64,000 bases of DNA from Leptospira inadai serovar Lyme str. 10 (GCF_000243675.2 NZ_AHMM02000025.1:496001-560000), one strand, 5' to 3'; shown: positions 35,768 through 45,378, counted from the first letter of the stretch. Notes: generated by a model from the sequence alone, not told the origin. Numbers and translations are program-made.

Positions 35768-37843
35768 TTAGAGCTTCCGGAAGTCCACTCTTCTATTTTT
35801 GGCCCTACCTTGTTCGGTCGAGTTATCTTCATCCGGTCTGGAATACCAGTAAGCTCGGGTTTTCAATCGGCTTGCTTGTATACCTTTTGTCCGGACATAG
35901 TCGTAGACATTCCGCGCTCGTTTTCCGCTTAAACGCGTGTTGTATTCTTTGGAGGCGATATTATCGGTATGGCCCCCGATTTCTACCTTATCCGACGGAT
36001 TCTTTTTCAGGTAATCTACAAGTAGATCTAATTGCTTCCGATGTCCGTCAGTCAGATTCGTCTTATTGAATTCAAAGTAGAGTTTCATACCTAGAACAAC
36101 CGGAACATCGGATTCTTGCTTTAACGCGATAGAAATTATTGACCCGTCTTTAGCGTTCGCTTTAAGCACGTTGACACTTTCGGAAATATATTTCTCAGCC
36201 TTGGCGAATATTTCAAAATCCGTGTCAGGAATCGAAGGAAGATGGAAATTTTTTTCCTCGTTGTTGTATTTTAACACTTCTCCTTGGCGATTCTTCGGTG
36301 TAAACACTGTAGCGCTTGCTCCAGGAATCGGTTCTTTAGTCGCAGCATCGACTACGACCACCTTCATTCCCTTAAATTTTTTGGTTCCATCGGAAGTCTG
36401 AGGCTGCGTTTTACCTTTCTCTTCGTCTTTGATAGGAAGCAGGACATAAGTTTTATAAATTTTCTTTCCCCGCTCGATATTTCCACGCAGATCCAATCTG
36501 TCTTCTGTCGGATAAAAGCCGGGAGAAGATATTTCTACTTTGTAGACACGTCCGGTCTTTAGAACCGTTTTGAAGTTTGAAGGAGTTCCTATTGAAAGGT
36601 CGCCGCCGATTCGTTTAGAAGTGATGGTTCGATTCGGTCCGATTGAATCCGAAATTTTTATCGTTGCGTCGAGGCCGATCATAGTGGCCTCCGAACCGTC
36701 CAAAACTAATCCTTCGAAACTTACATCGTACGAATTGCGAAGAGACTCGGGTACTTGAAATCTATAGATATCGTACTGACCCTGACCTCCGATTCTGTTC
36801 GAAGAAATATACGCCCAAATTCCTTCCCGATCGAAGGAAATTCCTTCGGAATCGATTCCTTCATTTATGTCGAGATTGAAAGGAAACGGCAGTTTCTCAA
36901 GGCTTCCGGTATCGGGAACAGGGTAAGGAAGCGAAGTTTTGGAAACGGAGGTTTTATCTTCCTCATCTTCCGTATCCGGAGCGGAAGGTAGATTTAAGAA
37001 AATACGAAACAGTGAAAACTTTTTTCGTTCATTTTCCCGATTGGTCGAAAAGTAAAGCTGCTCTCCATCAGGATGTATGTATGGTAGGATCTCGCTGGAT
37101 TTTGAATTTATGGTTCCACCCATATTTATGGGAGAAGACCAAGATCCGTTCGATAAATTTCGATAGCTCACCCATAAATCGTATTCACCGTAACCTCCCG
37201 GTCTATCGGAAGCGAAAATAAGAAATCTTCCGTCAGGAGAAATTGCAGGCATCTTGTCGTTAAAGTTGGAATTGATTTCGGGAACTGGGATCGGGTCGAT
37301 CCATAGTTTGGTCTTTTCGTCCCTCTTCGTATAATAGATATTTAATGAATCGTAGCCGGATCTATCGGCTTTTTCGTTTTTGACGGACGTGAAGAAAATT
37401 TCCGACGGATTGCCGAAATCATCAAATCGGATCGAGATGCCTCCCTCGAATTTATCCGTATTTAAAAGTTTGGCCGGTTTTTCTCCGGCGGGTAATTCCT
37501 TCTTATTTTTTTCCCAAATGTCCTGATTTAAATTTACCGGTTTCCGCCAATCGGCCTCCCCATCTCTGCTTTTATAATTCGCATTTTCCGCTAACCATAA
37601 ATCCATTTCCCCTTCGCCTCCGGGGCGATTGGATTGAAATACTAGATATCGACCGTCGGGACTGATGATGGGATTGTATTCATCGTTTTGTGTGTTTAAA
37701 GGCGGGCCAAACGGTCGTTCCGCTAGGGGAGGCAACGGTTGCGCCTCGGCCTGTCCGGAGAAAGAGAAGCTGACTCCGAGCAAGAGAAAAACCGTAAGGA
37801 AATATAGGAATCTTACGTTCGTTTTTTGATTATAAAATTGCAT
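35768..37843 (-). CDS. outer-membrane PD40/OmpA-family protein
   Basis: A 691-residue exported protein. A signal peptide (to about residue 34) precedes PD40 beta-propeller-type repeats: NPIISPDGRYLVFQSNRPGG, MPAISPDGRFLIFASDRPGG and ILPYIHPDGEQLYFSTNREN. A middle region has Ig/carboxypeptidase-regulatory-like segments (VVVDAATKEPIPGASATVF). The C-terminal OmpA domain (about 575-691) has the peptidoglycan-binding signature IGGHTDNIASKEYNTRLSGK. It anchors the outer membrane to the cell wall or acts in a Tol/Pal-like way. First gene of the group with the DUF1577-like gene, hisS and PAP2; a palindrome lies just upstream. Confidence 0.92.
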   Translation of the reverse strand: MQFYNQKTNVRFLYFLTVFLLLGVSFSFSGQAEAQPLPPLAERPFGPPLNTQNDEYNPIISPDGRYLVFQSNRPGGEGEMDLWLAENANYKSRDGEADWRKPVNLNQDIWEKNKKELPAGEKPAKLLNTDKFEGGISIRFDDFGNPSEIFFTSVKNEKADRSGYDSLNIYYTKRDEKTKLWIDPIPVPEINSNFNDKMPAISPDGRFLIFASDRPGGYGEYDLWVSYRNLSNGSWSSPINMGGTINSKSSEILPYIHPDGEQLYFSTNRENERKKFSLFRIFLNLPSAPDTEDEEDKTSVSKTSLPYPVPDTGSLEKLPFPFNLDINEGIDSEGISFDREGIWAYISSNRIGGQGQYDIYRFQVPESLRNSYDVSFEGLVLDGSEATMIGLDATIKISDSIGPNRTITSKRIGGDLSIGTPSNFKTVLKTGRVYKVEISSPGFYPTEDRLDLRGNIERGKKIYKTYVLLPIKDEEKGKTQPQTSDGTKKFKGMKVVVVDAATKEPIPGASATVFTPKNRQGEVLKYNNEEKNFHLPSIPDTDFEIFAKAEKYISESVNVLKANAKDGSIISIALKQESDVPVVLGMKLYFEFNKTNLTDGHRKQLDLLVDYLKKNPSDKVEIGGHTDNIASKEYNTRLSGKRARNVYDYVRTKGIQASRLKTRAYWYSRPDEDNSTEQGRAKNRRVDFRKL

Positions 37844-37862
37844 AAGGTTTATTCTCGTAGTC

Positions 37863-37882
37863 GGAAAATCCCTGGATTTTCC
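37863..37882. promoter_or_regulatory. perfect 9+9 palindrome between divergent operons
   Basis: GGAAAATCC-CT-GGATTTTCC is a perfect inverted repeat with a 2-nt centre, too tight for a hairpin loop and so more likely a DNA-binding site. It lies 20 nt upstream of the OmpA/PD40 start and 44 nt upstream of folP. A TATAGT (-10-like) box at 37893-37898 would place the palindrome over the folP -35 region, which otherwise lacks a good -35 box. Confidence 0.5.
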
Positions 37883-37925
37883 TTTTCACAAATATAGTAT
37901 CGGAAGGAAACCGGCAGGGATCAAT

Positions 37926-38798
37926 ATGGAAACTCTAAGCAAGAATCCACGGAACGGAAGGGAGAATCGACCGGATTTTCCTCCGAAGCCTTTGATTTTC
38001 GGTGTTCTGAACATTACTTCCGATTCATTTTCGGATGGGGGCAGGTATCTCGACTCCGATCAGGCAATCGAAAAAGCTTTGTCTTTAGTGCAGGAGGGGG
38101 CCGACGTCATCGATATCGGGGCTCAATCCTCTAACGTGAAGGCCGGTTGGGTGGACCCTCAGACCGAATGGGAACGAATGGAGAAGGTGCTTCGAGAATT
38201 GAAAGCTAGGAAAATTCCTATCTCCGTAGATACTTTCAAGCCGGAAGTCATGCGTAAGGCCATTTCTTTCGGAGTGGAATATATAAATAATATTCGAGGT
38301 TTCTCGGATGAAGAAAGCCTGAACGTATTGCACGAATCTAGGCAGCTTCCGACGAAATTCATTTTAATGTATTCGCATGACCGCGGCCAAAAAGCGGCGC
38401 CCGAGTCCCGCCTTTTGCCGGAGTCCGTCTTATCCGAGATTTTTTCCTTCTTCCGCGAACGCAAGAACCGACTAACCGATTTGAACTTTCCTGAAGATAG
38501 AATTATTTTCGATCCGGGAATGGGTTTTTTTCTTAGTCCCGATCCTAACGTAAGTTTTGCAGTTCTTGCGTCCGTGGAAAAATTTATGCAAGAGTTTCCG
38601 CAACTAATGGTATCGGTAACTCGAAAATCCTTTTTAGGGAATGCATTAGGAGGAATTCCCGTGGACGATCGGGAGGTTCCTACTGCGGTTTGCGAACTGT
38701 ATCTTTGGCTAAAAAAAGTCCCGATCATCCGAACTCATGCTCCCTTGAATTTAATAAGAGCGATACATATTTGGAAATTATCCAACGGAGAATTTTAG
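37926..38798 (+). CDS. folP: dihydropteroate synthase
   Basis: A 290-residue TIM-barrel enzyme of folate synthesis that joins p-aminobenzoate to dihydropterin pyrophosphate; it is the sulfonamide target. Motifs are FGVLNITSDSFSDGG, VIDIGAQSSN, IPISVDTFKPEV, FDPGMGFFLSPDPN and VSVTRKSFLG. The length is normal, with a Pro/Arg-rich N-terminal tail of about 18 residues. AGGGA precedes the ATG. It converges on a TPR gene with a 4-bp overlap of stops. No other folate genes are adjacent. Confidence 0.95.
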   Translation: METLSKNPRNGRENRPDFPPKPLIFGVLNITSDSFSDGGRYLDSDQAIEKALSLVQEGADVIDIGAQSSNVKAGWVDPQTEWERMEKVLRELKARKIPISVDTFKPEVMRKAISFGVEYINNIRGFSDEESLNVLHESRQLPTKFILMYSHDRGQKAAPESRLLPESVLSEIFSFFRERKNRLTDLNFPEDRIIFDPGMGFFLSPDPNVSFAVLASVEKFMQEFPQLMVSVTRKSFLGNALGGIPVDDREVPTAVCELYLWLKKVPIIRTHAPLNLIRAIHIWKLSNGEF

Positions 38799-39820
38799 CG
38801 GCCCCAAATGTTTCGATCTGCGGCTTCCTTCCCTTCCGGAGTCGTAGTCGGTAAAAAGTCTTCCTGTGAAATTTGTAAACCTAGGGCTCTCAATTTTTTA
38901 AAATAGGGGACTAAAGGAGTAAGATCGGCTTTCGGGTTTTTGGAAAGTAAGCAGGTCTTCCATAAATCCAAGAAACGGATATTTTCTCTTTCATTGTCCG
39001 GAACTTTCCCTATCCACACTAGGGCCTCGTCGTATCTCTTTTTTTCGGAATATGCATGGGCAAGGTAATATTCCAAATCCGGGATTCTCTCGCCGGTTCG
39101 TACTAAACTTAAACCGAAGACGATCGCTTCATCCCATTTTTCTAAATTATTCGCCATCTGAAGCATCAAACCGCGCGCGTTCTTATGATAAGGGCTTAGC
39201 TGGAGGATTTTTTCCAGGTAAAAATAACTCTTAGGCCAATCTTGTTTTCGAAAAAAATAATCCGCAAGTCCGTTCCAGGCATGAACTTCCTGACCCGGAA
39301 TGTTAGAGAGGGCATCCCAGTAGATAACTAATTCATCCTCTCTTCGGTACTCCTCGAGAATTTTTTCCACCTTACTTCGATTTGTCGGAGAGGCGGCTTT
39401 GAGGTATCCTGACAAGAAAGCTTTGCATTCAGAGATATCGTCCACGAGATAATAGAGGCGGATCAAATTTAAAACGGGAACGGGATCCGAAGGAGCGAGC
39501 TTATGTGCTTCGGAAAATTCGATTTCCGCATCATCCAAAAGCGAATTTTTGGCTAAGAGAATTCCGAGATTATTTCTGTCGTTGGCTAACGAGGCTTTTC
39601 CTCTTTGGGATTTAGCTTCCCAAGGATTCCTGATCGAATCCACGATTTCTCGAGGAAATAGTTGCGAGGAAAGATAGACAAACCCGGAGTCGTTTTCCAA
39701 AGTTTCCGCGTAACGAATCGGATAAAGACAGGAACATACAAGAATGATAAAAGGAAATAGGACTAGCGAAAAGCTAGGACGCTTCCGAGGCTTGATTCTC
39801 TTCCAAATTCTTTTGAGCAT
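38795..39820 (-). CDS. TPR-repeat lipoprotein
   Basis: A 341-residue protein. A very basic N-terminus (KRIWKRIKPRKRPS), hydrophobic core and VCSC give a probable lipobox. TPR repeats occupy most of the rest (for example LGILLAKNSLLDDAEIEFSE and YLAHAYSEKKRYDEALVWIG). It overlaps the upstream TPR gene by 47 bp in another frame. It ends with a 4-bp convergent overlap with folP. The pair of TPR proteins may form one envelope complex, one lipidated and one soluble. Confidence 0.82.
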   Translation of the reverse strand: MLKRIWKRIKPRKRPSFSLVLFPFIILVCSCLYPIRYAETLENDSGFVYLSSQLFPREIVDSIRNPWEAKSQRGKASLANDRNNLGILLAKNSLLDDAEIEFSEAHKLAPSDPVPVLNLIRLYYLVDDISECKAFLSGYLKAASPTNRSKVEKILEEYRREDELVIYWDALSNIPGQEVHAWNGLADYFFRKQDWPKSYFYLEKILQLSPYHKNARGLMLQMANNLEKWDEAIVFGLSLVRTGERIPDLEYYLAHAYSEKKRYDEALVWIGKVPDNERENIRFLDLWKTCLLSKNPKADLTPLVPYFKKLRALGLQISQEDFLPTTTPEGKEAADRNIWGR

Positions 39821-40682
39821 AGAGTAAGTACTTTAAAGCGCGTTCGGTATCTCCATGAAAAAGATACATCAAGGAAAGATCAAGCGCGTCCTGAGCTTCC
39901 GGTGCTTCGAAGTCTTCCGGGTTCTCTTTCGAGAGGACTAATTTATCTTTAAATTCGTTCAGTTTTTTTCGAGTCAAAGACTCCAAATTATCGAAGAATA
40001 TTTTTTCCTCGGGTTTCGGTTTTTCCTTAGCCTCCTTGATCGAGTTTGAGAATTTTACGAACCCTTGCGCGGTCGTGGTGACTTTTTTAAGAGTTTCGAA
40101 TGATTGTTTAAAATTACCCAGCTTCACGTGTATTTCAGTAAGTAGAATTTCCATTCGAGGATCATCCGGCTGCACTGCCAGGGCCGAGTGGGCGGCGTCC
40201 AAAGCTTCTTCCCATCGCTCCGTATCGAAATAGATCGTAGCCAATGCGGACAGGGCGGTCCTATTCTTCGGATCGATTTTTAAAGCGTTCTTTAAATATA
40301 GTTCGGATTTCTCCGGGCGTTCGAGCTGTTTATAACAGTAGGCTAGCAGAAGATGGGAATTTAAGTATCGTTTGTTCAGTTCTAGGGAATTCTTCAGCGC
40401 CTTTATCGCCGCCTCTAAACTATTGAGGCGATAAAATTCTACGCCAAGGTTGTAGTAAAGTTCGGTCGTTTTTCCAAGTTCGAGGGCTTTCTGGTAAGTC
40501 CGAATGGCAGTTTCTGAATCTCCCATCCGAGAATAAAGAGCGCCTAAGTTTAAGTATGCTTTTTGAAAGCCCGGTTCCAGCTGCAATATTTCGCCATAGA
40601 CTTTTACGGCTTGAGAGATTTTTCCCTGTTTTTCCAGCTGTAGAGCTAGATTGAATTTCTTCCTGGATTCCGCTTCCGCCAT
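39774..40682 (-). CDS. TPR-repeat protein
   Basis: About 302 residues from the ATG at 40682 (MAEAESRKKFNLAL); the frame is open further upstream but the segment there has no TPR character. At least five TPR units follow one another (AYLNLGALYSRMGDSETAIR, TELYYNLGVEFYRLNSLEAA, SHLLLAYCYKQLERPEKSE and so on). There is no signal peptide, so it is probably cytoplasmic. The C-terminal quarter is Lys/Glu-rich. The downstream TPR lipoprotein begins within its last 47 bp, a sign of translational coupling. Confidence 0.87.
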   Translation of the reverse strand: MAEAESRKKFNLALQLEKQGKISQAVKVYGEILQLEPGFQKAYLNLGALYSRMGDSETAIRTYQKALELGKTTELYYNLGVEFYRLNSLEAAIKALKNSLELNKRYLNSHLLLAYCYKQLERPEKSELYLKNALKIDPKNRTALSALATIYFDTERWEEALDAAHSALAVQPDDPRMEILLTEIHVKLGNFKQSFETLKKVTTTAQGFVKFSNSIKEAKEKPKPEEKIFFDNLESLTRKKLNEFKDKLVLSKENPEDFEAPEAQDALDLSLMYLFHGDTERALKYLLYAQKNLEENQASEAS

Positions 40683-40792
40683 ACCTAGGAGTATCGACGG
40701 CGACCTAGAATTACGCAATCGGAAAAAGTCTTTATGTGATTTCCCGTTTCTTCCGAAAAGTAAAAGGAAAGAATCTCGACTGAGGTCATAAA

Positions 40793-41698
40793 ATGAAACG
40801 ATTTTCCGCAATCGTCGCACTAACCGCAATTACGGCCTGCGCATCCGTAGAACCAAGACGAAACATCAGCGCGTCAGGAGATCCGTCGGAAATTTTCTTC
40901 GAAAAGGAAATTGCGCCGATGGATCAGGAATCCAAGAAAGATATGGCTTTGGCTCAAAATTCGGCCGGTGCCAAGCAACGCAGCTTGGACGATTTACTCG
41001 CAGATAATAAACCTGTAAAAGCGACTCTACCTGCCAAAAAATCCTCCGAAGGGGATTTTGATGAAATCGGATATTCTTCCTGGTACGGACCGAAATTTCA
41101 CGGAAAGCCAACGGCCAGCGGAGAGACGTTTGATAAAACGAAACTTACTGCGGCCCACCCGAGTTTACCTCTCGGTTCGGTCGTAAAAGTAAAAAACCTA
41201 GAGAACGATAAGGAAGTTTTGGTACGCGTCAACGATAGAGGACCTTTTGCAAAAGATAGGATCATAGATTTATCCGAGAAGGCCGCCGAGACGCTAGATT
41301 TTAAAGACGTCGGCATTGCCCGAGTCGGACTTAAAGTTGTCAGCAAGGGTGGAAAAGACGAATCCGAAGATTTAGAAAACGCCGAGGATGAAGAAGCTCT
41401 TTTAAACGAATCGAAACCCGAAAAACTCACGCCGAAAAAGACCGTCGTTACCCCGGCTCCGTTGGTAAAAGGTGCCCCCAAGGGTCAAACGGTTCAGGTA
41501 GGAGTTTTTCGCAACAATCAGCTGGCGGAGAATTATCGTAAAAATCTTTCGGCAGAATACGGTGAAAAAGTATATCTGTTTGAAAGAGACGGTATGTTCG
41601 TTTTGCAAATGGGCGATTTTACCGATAAAGCCAAGGCGGCCGTTTTAAAAACAAAATTGAAAGAAGATGGAGTGGATTGTTTTATTCCGCAAAAATAA
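40793..41698 (+). CDS. rlpA: RlpA-family septal ring protein with SPOR domain
   Basis: A 301-residue lipoprotein (lipobox ITAC, Cys16). The double-psi beta-barrel of RlpA spans about residues 82-185: GYSSWYGPKFHGKPTASGE and VRVNDRGPFAKDRIIDLS carry the conserved residues of the lytic transglycosylase active site. A SPOR domain ends the protein (TVQVGVFRNNQLAENYRKNL to the end) and binds denuded septal glycan. It acts in cell separation and wall remodelling. GAGGT precedes the ATG, and a strong terminator follows the stop. Confidence 0.94.
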   Translation: MKRFSAIVALTAITACASVEPRRNISASGDPSEIFFEKEIAPMDQESKKDMALAQNSAGAKQRSLDDLLADNKPVKATLPAKKSSEGDFDEIGYSSWYGPKFHGKPTASGETFDKTKLTAAHPSLPLGSVVKVKNLENDKEVLVRVNDRGPFAKDRIIDLSEKAAETLDFKDVGIARVGLKVVSKGGKDESEDLENAEDEEALLNESKPEKLTPKKTVVTPAPLVKGAPKGQTVQVGVFRNNQLAENYRKNLSAEYGEKVYLFERDGMFVLQMGDFTDKAKAAVLKTKLKEDGVDCFIPQK

Positions 41699-41726
41699 TC
41701 CAAAGCAATTGCCGACCTCTATCGAG

Positions 41727-41754
41727 AAAAACGCCTCCGGTAGGAGGCGTTTTT
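41727..41754. terminator. bidirectional rho-independent terminator
   Basis: A perfect 12-bp stem (41727-41738 with 41743-41754) around a GGTA loop, with an A-run on one side and a T-run on the other. It serves rlpA (+) and the small Cys-rich lipoprotein gene (-). Confidence 0.9.
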
Positions 41755-41767
41755 ATTTTACTGTGCG

Positions 41768-42034
41768 TTAATTTCTATGAGCCCGACAGCTTTGGAGCTT
41801 CATTCTACCGGCACAAATCGTTTTTGCTAGTTCGATATAGCCGAACGTGCAAGTTCCGACTCCTTGGCCGCAGGCCGGAGATGAAAGAAGTAGTAGAGTA
41901 TAGCATTCGTCGTAATTCTTCAAATCGCTCGCGCATAGTTGTTCATTGCTTACCAAAAGATTGCAATTCAGCAAAGGGAATAAGCCGAGTAACGTCAGAG
42001 TTAGGAAGAAATTGACTTTTCTCTTGATAAGCAT
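41768..42034 (-). CDS. small Cys-rich lipoprotein
   Basis: An 88-residue protein. The signal peptide (MLIKRKVNFF then a hydrophobic core) ends at LLNC, giving Cys24 as the lipidated residue; Asn at -1 is tolerated in spirochaetes. The mature 65 residues contain six further Cys (for example CASDLKNYDEC and PACGQGVGTCTFG), enough for three disulphides. GAGG lies 5 nt before the ATG, and the terminator at 41727-41754 follows its stop, which supports a real gene despite its size. Function unknown. Confidence 0.65.
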   Translation of the reverse strand: MLIKRKVNFFLTLTLLGLFPLLNCNLLVSNEQLCASDLKNYDECYTLLLLSSPACGQGVGTCTFGYIELAKTICAGRMKLQSCRAHRN

Positions 42035-42045
42035 AAAACCTCGAT

Positions 42046-42079
42046 CGTTCGGACAGTCCTTTTCGAAAGAATCCGAACG
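42046..42079. promoter_or_regulatory. inverted repeat upstream of small lipoprotein
   Basis: CGTTCGGA and TCCGAACG form a perfect 8-bp inverted repeat separated by 18 nt, ending 12 nt before the start of the small lipoprotein gene (minus strand). It could be an operator half-site pair or a leader hairpin. Confidence 0.3.
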
Positions 42080-42142
42080 TAGAATCTCTCTCGAAGGGAA
42101 AATGTCAAAAAGTTTCCGGCTAGGAAAAATTTCGAGACAACA

Positions 42143-42856
42143 TTAAATGCCGTCTCCGTGGATATATTCGTTCAATTCATCGTCACCTTTTTTGGGAGGA
42201 ATTTTCTGGGTTGGGAGATTTCCTCTGGCATACAACTCGTTTACTTCCCGCTGGAGAGTGTCGATTTTCTCCACTAAAATGGAAAAGATCCTGGCGATCG
42301 GATCCGGGAGTTCATTGTGATCCAGCATCCGCTCACCCTTTTCCCCGAAATCCACTTTAGAACGCACGACCTTTCCCGGTACGCCTACGACGGTACAATC
42401 GGGAGGAACATCTCTAAGCACGACAGATCCGGCGCCGATCCGTACATTCCTTTCTATTACGATATTTCCTAGAATTTTAGCTCCGGCGCCGACTACGACG
42501 TTCTCTTTCAGAGTAGGATGGCGTTTGCCGGTTTCCTTTCCCGTTCCGCCGAGCGTCACACCTTGTAAAATTAAGCATCCGCTTCCGATTTCGGCAGTTT
42601 CTCCGATCACCACCCCATGTCCGTGATCGATGAAGATTCCCGGAGAGATTCTGGCACCCGGATGAATATCAACCCCCGTTAAAAATCGGGCAAAGGTATT
42701 GATGATTCGGGGAATCAATGGCAGTTTATTTTTATACAAAAAATGCGCTAGGGAGTGAAACCAAAGGGCGTGCAGCCCCGGATAACAGAGGACTATTTCA
42801 ACATAAGACTTTGCTGCCGGATCATTTTTTCGGATTGCTTTGATATTGTCGAACAA
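42143..42856 (-). CDS. cysE: serine O-acetyltransferase
   Basis: A 237-residue CysE of the left-handed beta-helix type, making O-acetylserine for cysteine synthesis. The catalytic segment DIHPGARISPGIFIDHGHG, VVIGETAEIGSGCLILQGVT and GGTGKETGKRHP are characteristic. The N-terminal helical domain is short, as in the Bacillus-like form. A C-terminal tail (about 45 residues) is charged and may regulate cysteine feedback. The start is TTG at 42856 after TTAGG. It is monocistronic. Confidence 0.95.
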   Translation of the reverse strand: MFDNIKAIRKNDPAAKSYVEIVLCYPGLHALWFHSLAHFLYKNKLPLIPRIINTFARFLTGVDIHPGARISPGIFIDHGHGVVIGETAEIGSGCLILQGVTLGGTGKETGKRHPTLKENVVVGAGAKILGNIVIERNVRIGAGSVVLRDVPPDCTVVGVPGKVVRSKVDFGEKGERMLDHNELPDPIARIFSILVEKIDTLQREVNELYARGNLPTQKIPPKKGDDELNEYIHGDGI

Positions 42857-42994
42857 CCTAATATCCTTTTCCTTTCGCGCTTGCCGTAAAGGCTCCTATC
42901 GGAAACCCTATGTGCGGTTCCTTTACGTGTAAAGAAGGAATCATTCTCTGAAAATAACAGGTCTACTTTAGACTACAGTTAAGGAAGCAACTCA

Positions 42995-43939
42995 TTGGAA
43001 AGACCAAAATATGGACTTCATTTATTCCTCTTCCTACTTACGTTTTTGACTCTTACATTTCAAGAAGAGACCTTAAATCTTCCGTTTTTAGGATGGGATC
43101 GGATTCGCTCCACACTTCTGGAACGATACTTATATTCTTTACCCGTTCTAGGTATTCTTCTCTGTCACGAGATGGGTCATTATATAGCGGCTAGGTATTA
43201 CGGAATCAAAGCGACTCTGCCTTTTTTTATTCCCATGCCTATTTCTCCGGTCGGAACAATGGGAGCGGTTATTAAGATTAAGGAACCGATTCGAGATAAA
43301 AAACAGCTCTTCGATATCGGAATTTGGGGACCGGCCATGAGTCTTTTCCTCTCGATTCCTTGTTATTTTATCGGACTTAAATATTCTCATTTGGTGCCGA
43401 TCAGTGAACTTACGGAGGCTTTGGGATCGAATCCGGGGGCTTTCCAAGTTCGCTTCGGCGAGAGCCTTTTCGTGAGTTGGGCTAATCAATTCGTACTCGG
43501 GCCTTTCGATTCCAATTTGTACGAGGTGGAAATTCATCCGTTAGCTTTCGCAGGTTGGGTAGGGTTGTTAGTAACGGCGATCAATTTGTTACCCTTCGGT
43601 CAGCTCGACGGCGGTCATGTGATTTACGCGATTTTTGGAGAGGGATATCGTAAATGGATCTATTATTTATTTTCCGCGTTCCTCGCTCTTGCGCTTTGGA
43701 ATTACGCGTGGATCTTATGGGGATTGCTCATCTACTATTTCATTAGGGTAGAGCATCCGTACGTTTCCGATCCGATATTTCCTTTGGATTGGATCCGAAA
43801 GGTTTGCGGAGCGGCGATTTTGCTTTCTTTGATTTTAATTTTTACTCCCTCACCTATGGAGATCGTAACCGCTGCCGGCCCCCAATCAAATCTGGGAGAG
43901 GATATATGGAACGGAATTCGAAATCTTTTTGGAAAATAA
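42995..43939 (+). CDS. site-2 protease family membrane metalloprotease
   Basis: A 314-residue polytopic M50 protein. The zinc motif [20 protein letters not shown] (about residues 55-74) and the second motif [16 protein letters not shown] (about 205) are both complete, so it is likely active. [19 protein letters not shown] is the membrane-re-entrant loop of the EGY1/S2P type. It lacks a PDZ domain, unlike RseP. Such proteases cut membrane-bound substrates. The start is TTG at 42995, preceded by AAGGAAG. The next gene starts 34 bp before its stop. Confidence 0.9.
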   Translation: MERPKYGLHLFLFLLTFLTLTFQEETLNLPFLGWDRIRSTLLERYLYSLPVLGILLCHEMGHYIAARYYGIKATLPFFIPMPISPVGTMGAVIKIKEPIRDKKQLFDIGIWGPAMSLFLSIPCYFIGLKYSHLVPISELTEALGSNPGAFQVRFGESLFVSWANQFVLGPFDSNLYEVEIHPLAFAGWVGLLVTAINLLPFGQLDGGHVIYAIFGEGYRKWIYYLFSAFLALALWNYAWILWGLLIYYFIRVEHPYVSDPIFPLDWIRKVCGAAILLSLILIFTPSPMEIVTAAGPQSNLGEDIWNGIRNLFGK

Positions 43940-45378
43940 ATTTAGGACTCTCATTACTCCTTTTTTTCTCGGCGTTCTATTTTGCGACTCTGCTTGCGCA
44001 GGAAGAAGTCGATTTGGAAATCCCTTTGACGGATAGTCCGTACGGCCTTTCTTACGACGGTACGAATTTTTGGTTCGCCGATAGTAAGCGCAGAGCGATT
44101 TTCAAAGTCGATCCGACCGGACGTCAGGAAGTTTTCAATTTGGGAATTCCCTCTATTTCCGGATTAAGTTTCGATACCAGGGAAGGAAGGGTCTTTGTGG
44201 CGGCAAAGCGGGTAATTTTAAAAGTAGAACCGAATACCGGCGGGGTTACGGATCGGATCGCAATTCCGATCGATAAAATCGGGGGAATCGCTAGCTTTCA
44301 AAACTATCTCTACGTTCTCGATGCTGATACCGGAAAAGTTTCCGTTTATGATAAGGGAACTCAATCCATCGTTGGCGGTTTTTTAACCGATAGGACGAGT
44401 CCGAAGGATATCTGCTACGCGCGAAATAGTATCTGGATTACGGATTCGTCGGACGGAAATATCTATCGTTATGATCCGGCAAATGGAAGAATCACGGGTT
44501 CGATCCGGACACCGACGAAGGATATTCGAGGTTTAGCAATCATAGGAAGTAAGATTTTCGTAGTGGATCGTACCAGTAGGGAAGTTAAGAAAATTTCATT
44601 CGTCGAAACGGATAGATTTTTGGCATCCGGAGAGTCCACATACCTGATTAATGTAAAAATTAATTTTAATTTAAACGAAACTAGTTTAGTAGGGGGAGTA
44701 CTCGGCTTACTTCCTCCTCCGACTACGGAGCACCAAAGAATACGAAATTTAAAATCCAAAGATCCGAAATTCAAAGGAGATTTCGTGTCCGGCGCTCGTG
44801 GCTTGTCTAAAAAATTAGGGATCGACGACCCGAAAGGGAATCAAACTTTAGAGTACCAGTTTGAAGCAAGAACAACGAACGTTCGATTCTATGTCATGGA
44901 CGATTTCATTCAGAAGAAAGAAGAAATTCCGAAGGATCTATCTCCCTTTGTCAAAACGTCGGTTTCCGTAAAAGATAAAAACGGAACCTACTTTATCGAT
45001 AAAATCTTTGACGCGAGATTATTCCGAGCCGATTGGGAAAGTTTTAAAAAAGCGTTACTCGACGCAGGACTTCCGGTTCGTTCGGTCAGAACGTTGGTAT
45101 TATCAAATCCATCTTCCCCCATTTTTAAAGACGCATTGGACGCGTATGTTCCGGGTTTTGGATGGGTTCCGTTATCTTCCATTAAACCGGAAACTGTGGA
45201 ATCCTCTCGTACTTATCAGAAAAGCGAAGAGGTCGTGGATTTGTATCGAAGTGAAGGTTGGGGAACTTTACCTTCTCCGGTTCTCTACAAGGCAAAAGAC
45301 TCGGATTTTTGGAAACCGATCCCGGCTGAAATAGAAGTAAAAATCTTACCTAAGGGGTCGGATCTCGGGCAAAACTAG
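43906..45378 (+). CDS. secreted beta-propeller protein
   Basis: About 490 residues from the ATG at 43906, chosen for the GGGAGAGG just upstream and the signal peptide that follows (hydrophobic to about residue 30, ending in LLAQ). The N-terminal half has NHL/SMP-30-like propeller blades: [60 protein letters not shown] and [21 protein letters not shown]. The C-terminal half (from about 330) is an unassigned alpha/beta region with [13 protein letters not shown], reminiscent of transglutaminase-like folds but without a visible Cys-His-Asp triad. It overlaps the site-2 protease gene by 34 bp. Confidence 0.85.
   Translation: MERNSKSFWKINLGLSLLLFFSAFYFATLLAQEEVDLEIPLTDSPYGLSYDGTNFWFADSKRRAIFKVDPTGRQEVFNLGIPSISGLSFDTREGRVFVAAKRVILKVEPNTGGVTDRIAIPIDKIGGIASFQNYLYVLDADTGKVSVYDKGTQSIVGGFLTDRTSPKDICYARNSIWITDSSDGNIYRYDPANGRITGSIRTPTKDIRGLAIIGSKIFVVDRTSREVKKISFVETDRFLASGESTYLINVKINFNLNETSLVGGVLGLLPPPTTEHQRIRNLKSKDPKFKGDFVSGARGLSKKLGIDDPKGNQTLEYQFEARTTNVRFYVMDDFIQKKEEIPKDLSPFVKTSVSVKDKNGTYFIDKIFDARLFRADWESFKKALLDAGLPVRSVRTLVLSNPSSPIFKDALDAYVPGFGWVPLSSIKPETVESSRTYQKSEEVVDLYRSEGWGTLPSPVLYKAKDSDFWKPIPAEIEVKILPKGSDLGQN

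Noticed and set aside
43148..43537. 129-codon open frame on the minus strand
   Set aside because: It is antisense to the site-2 protease, which keeps both catalytic motifs.
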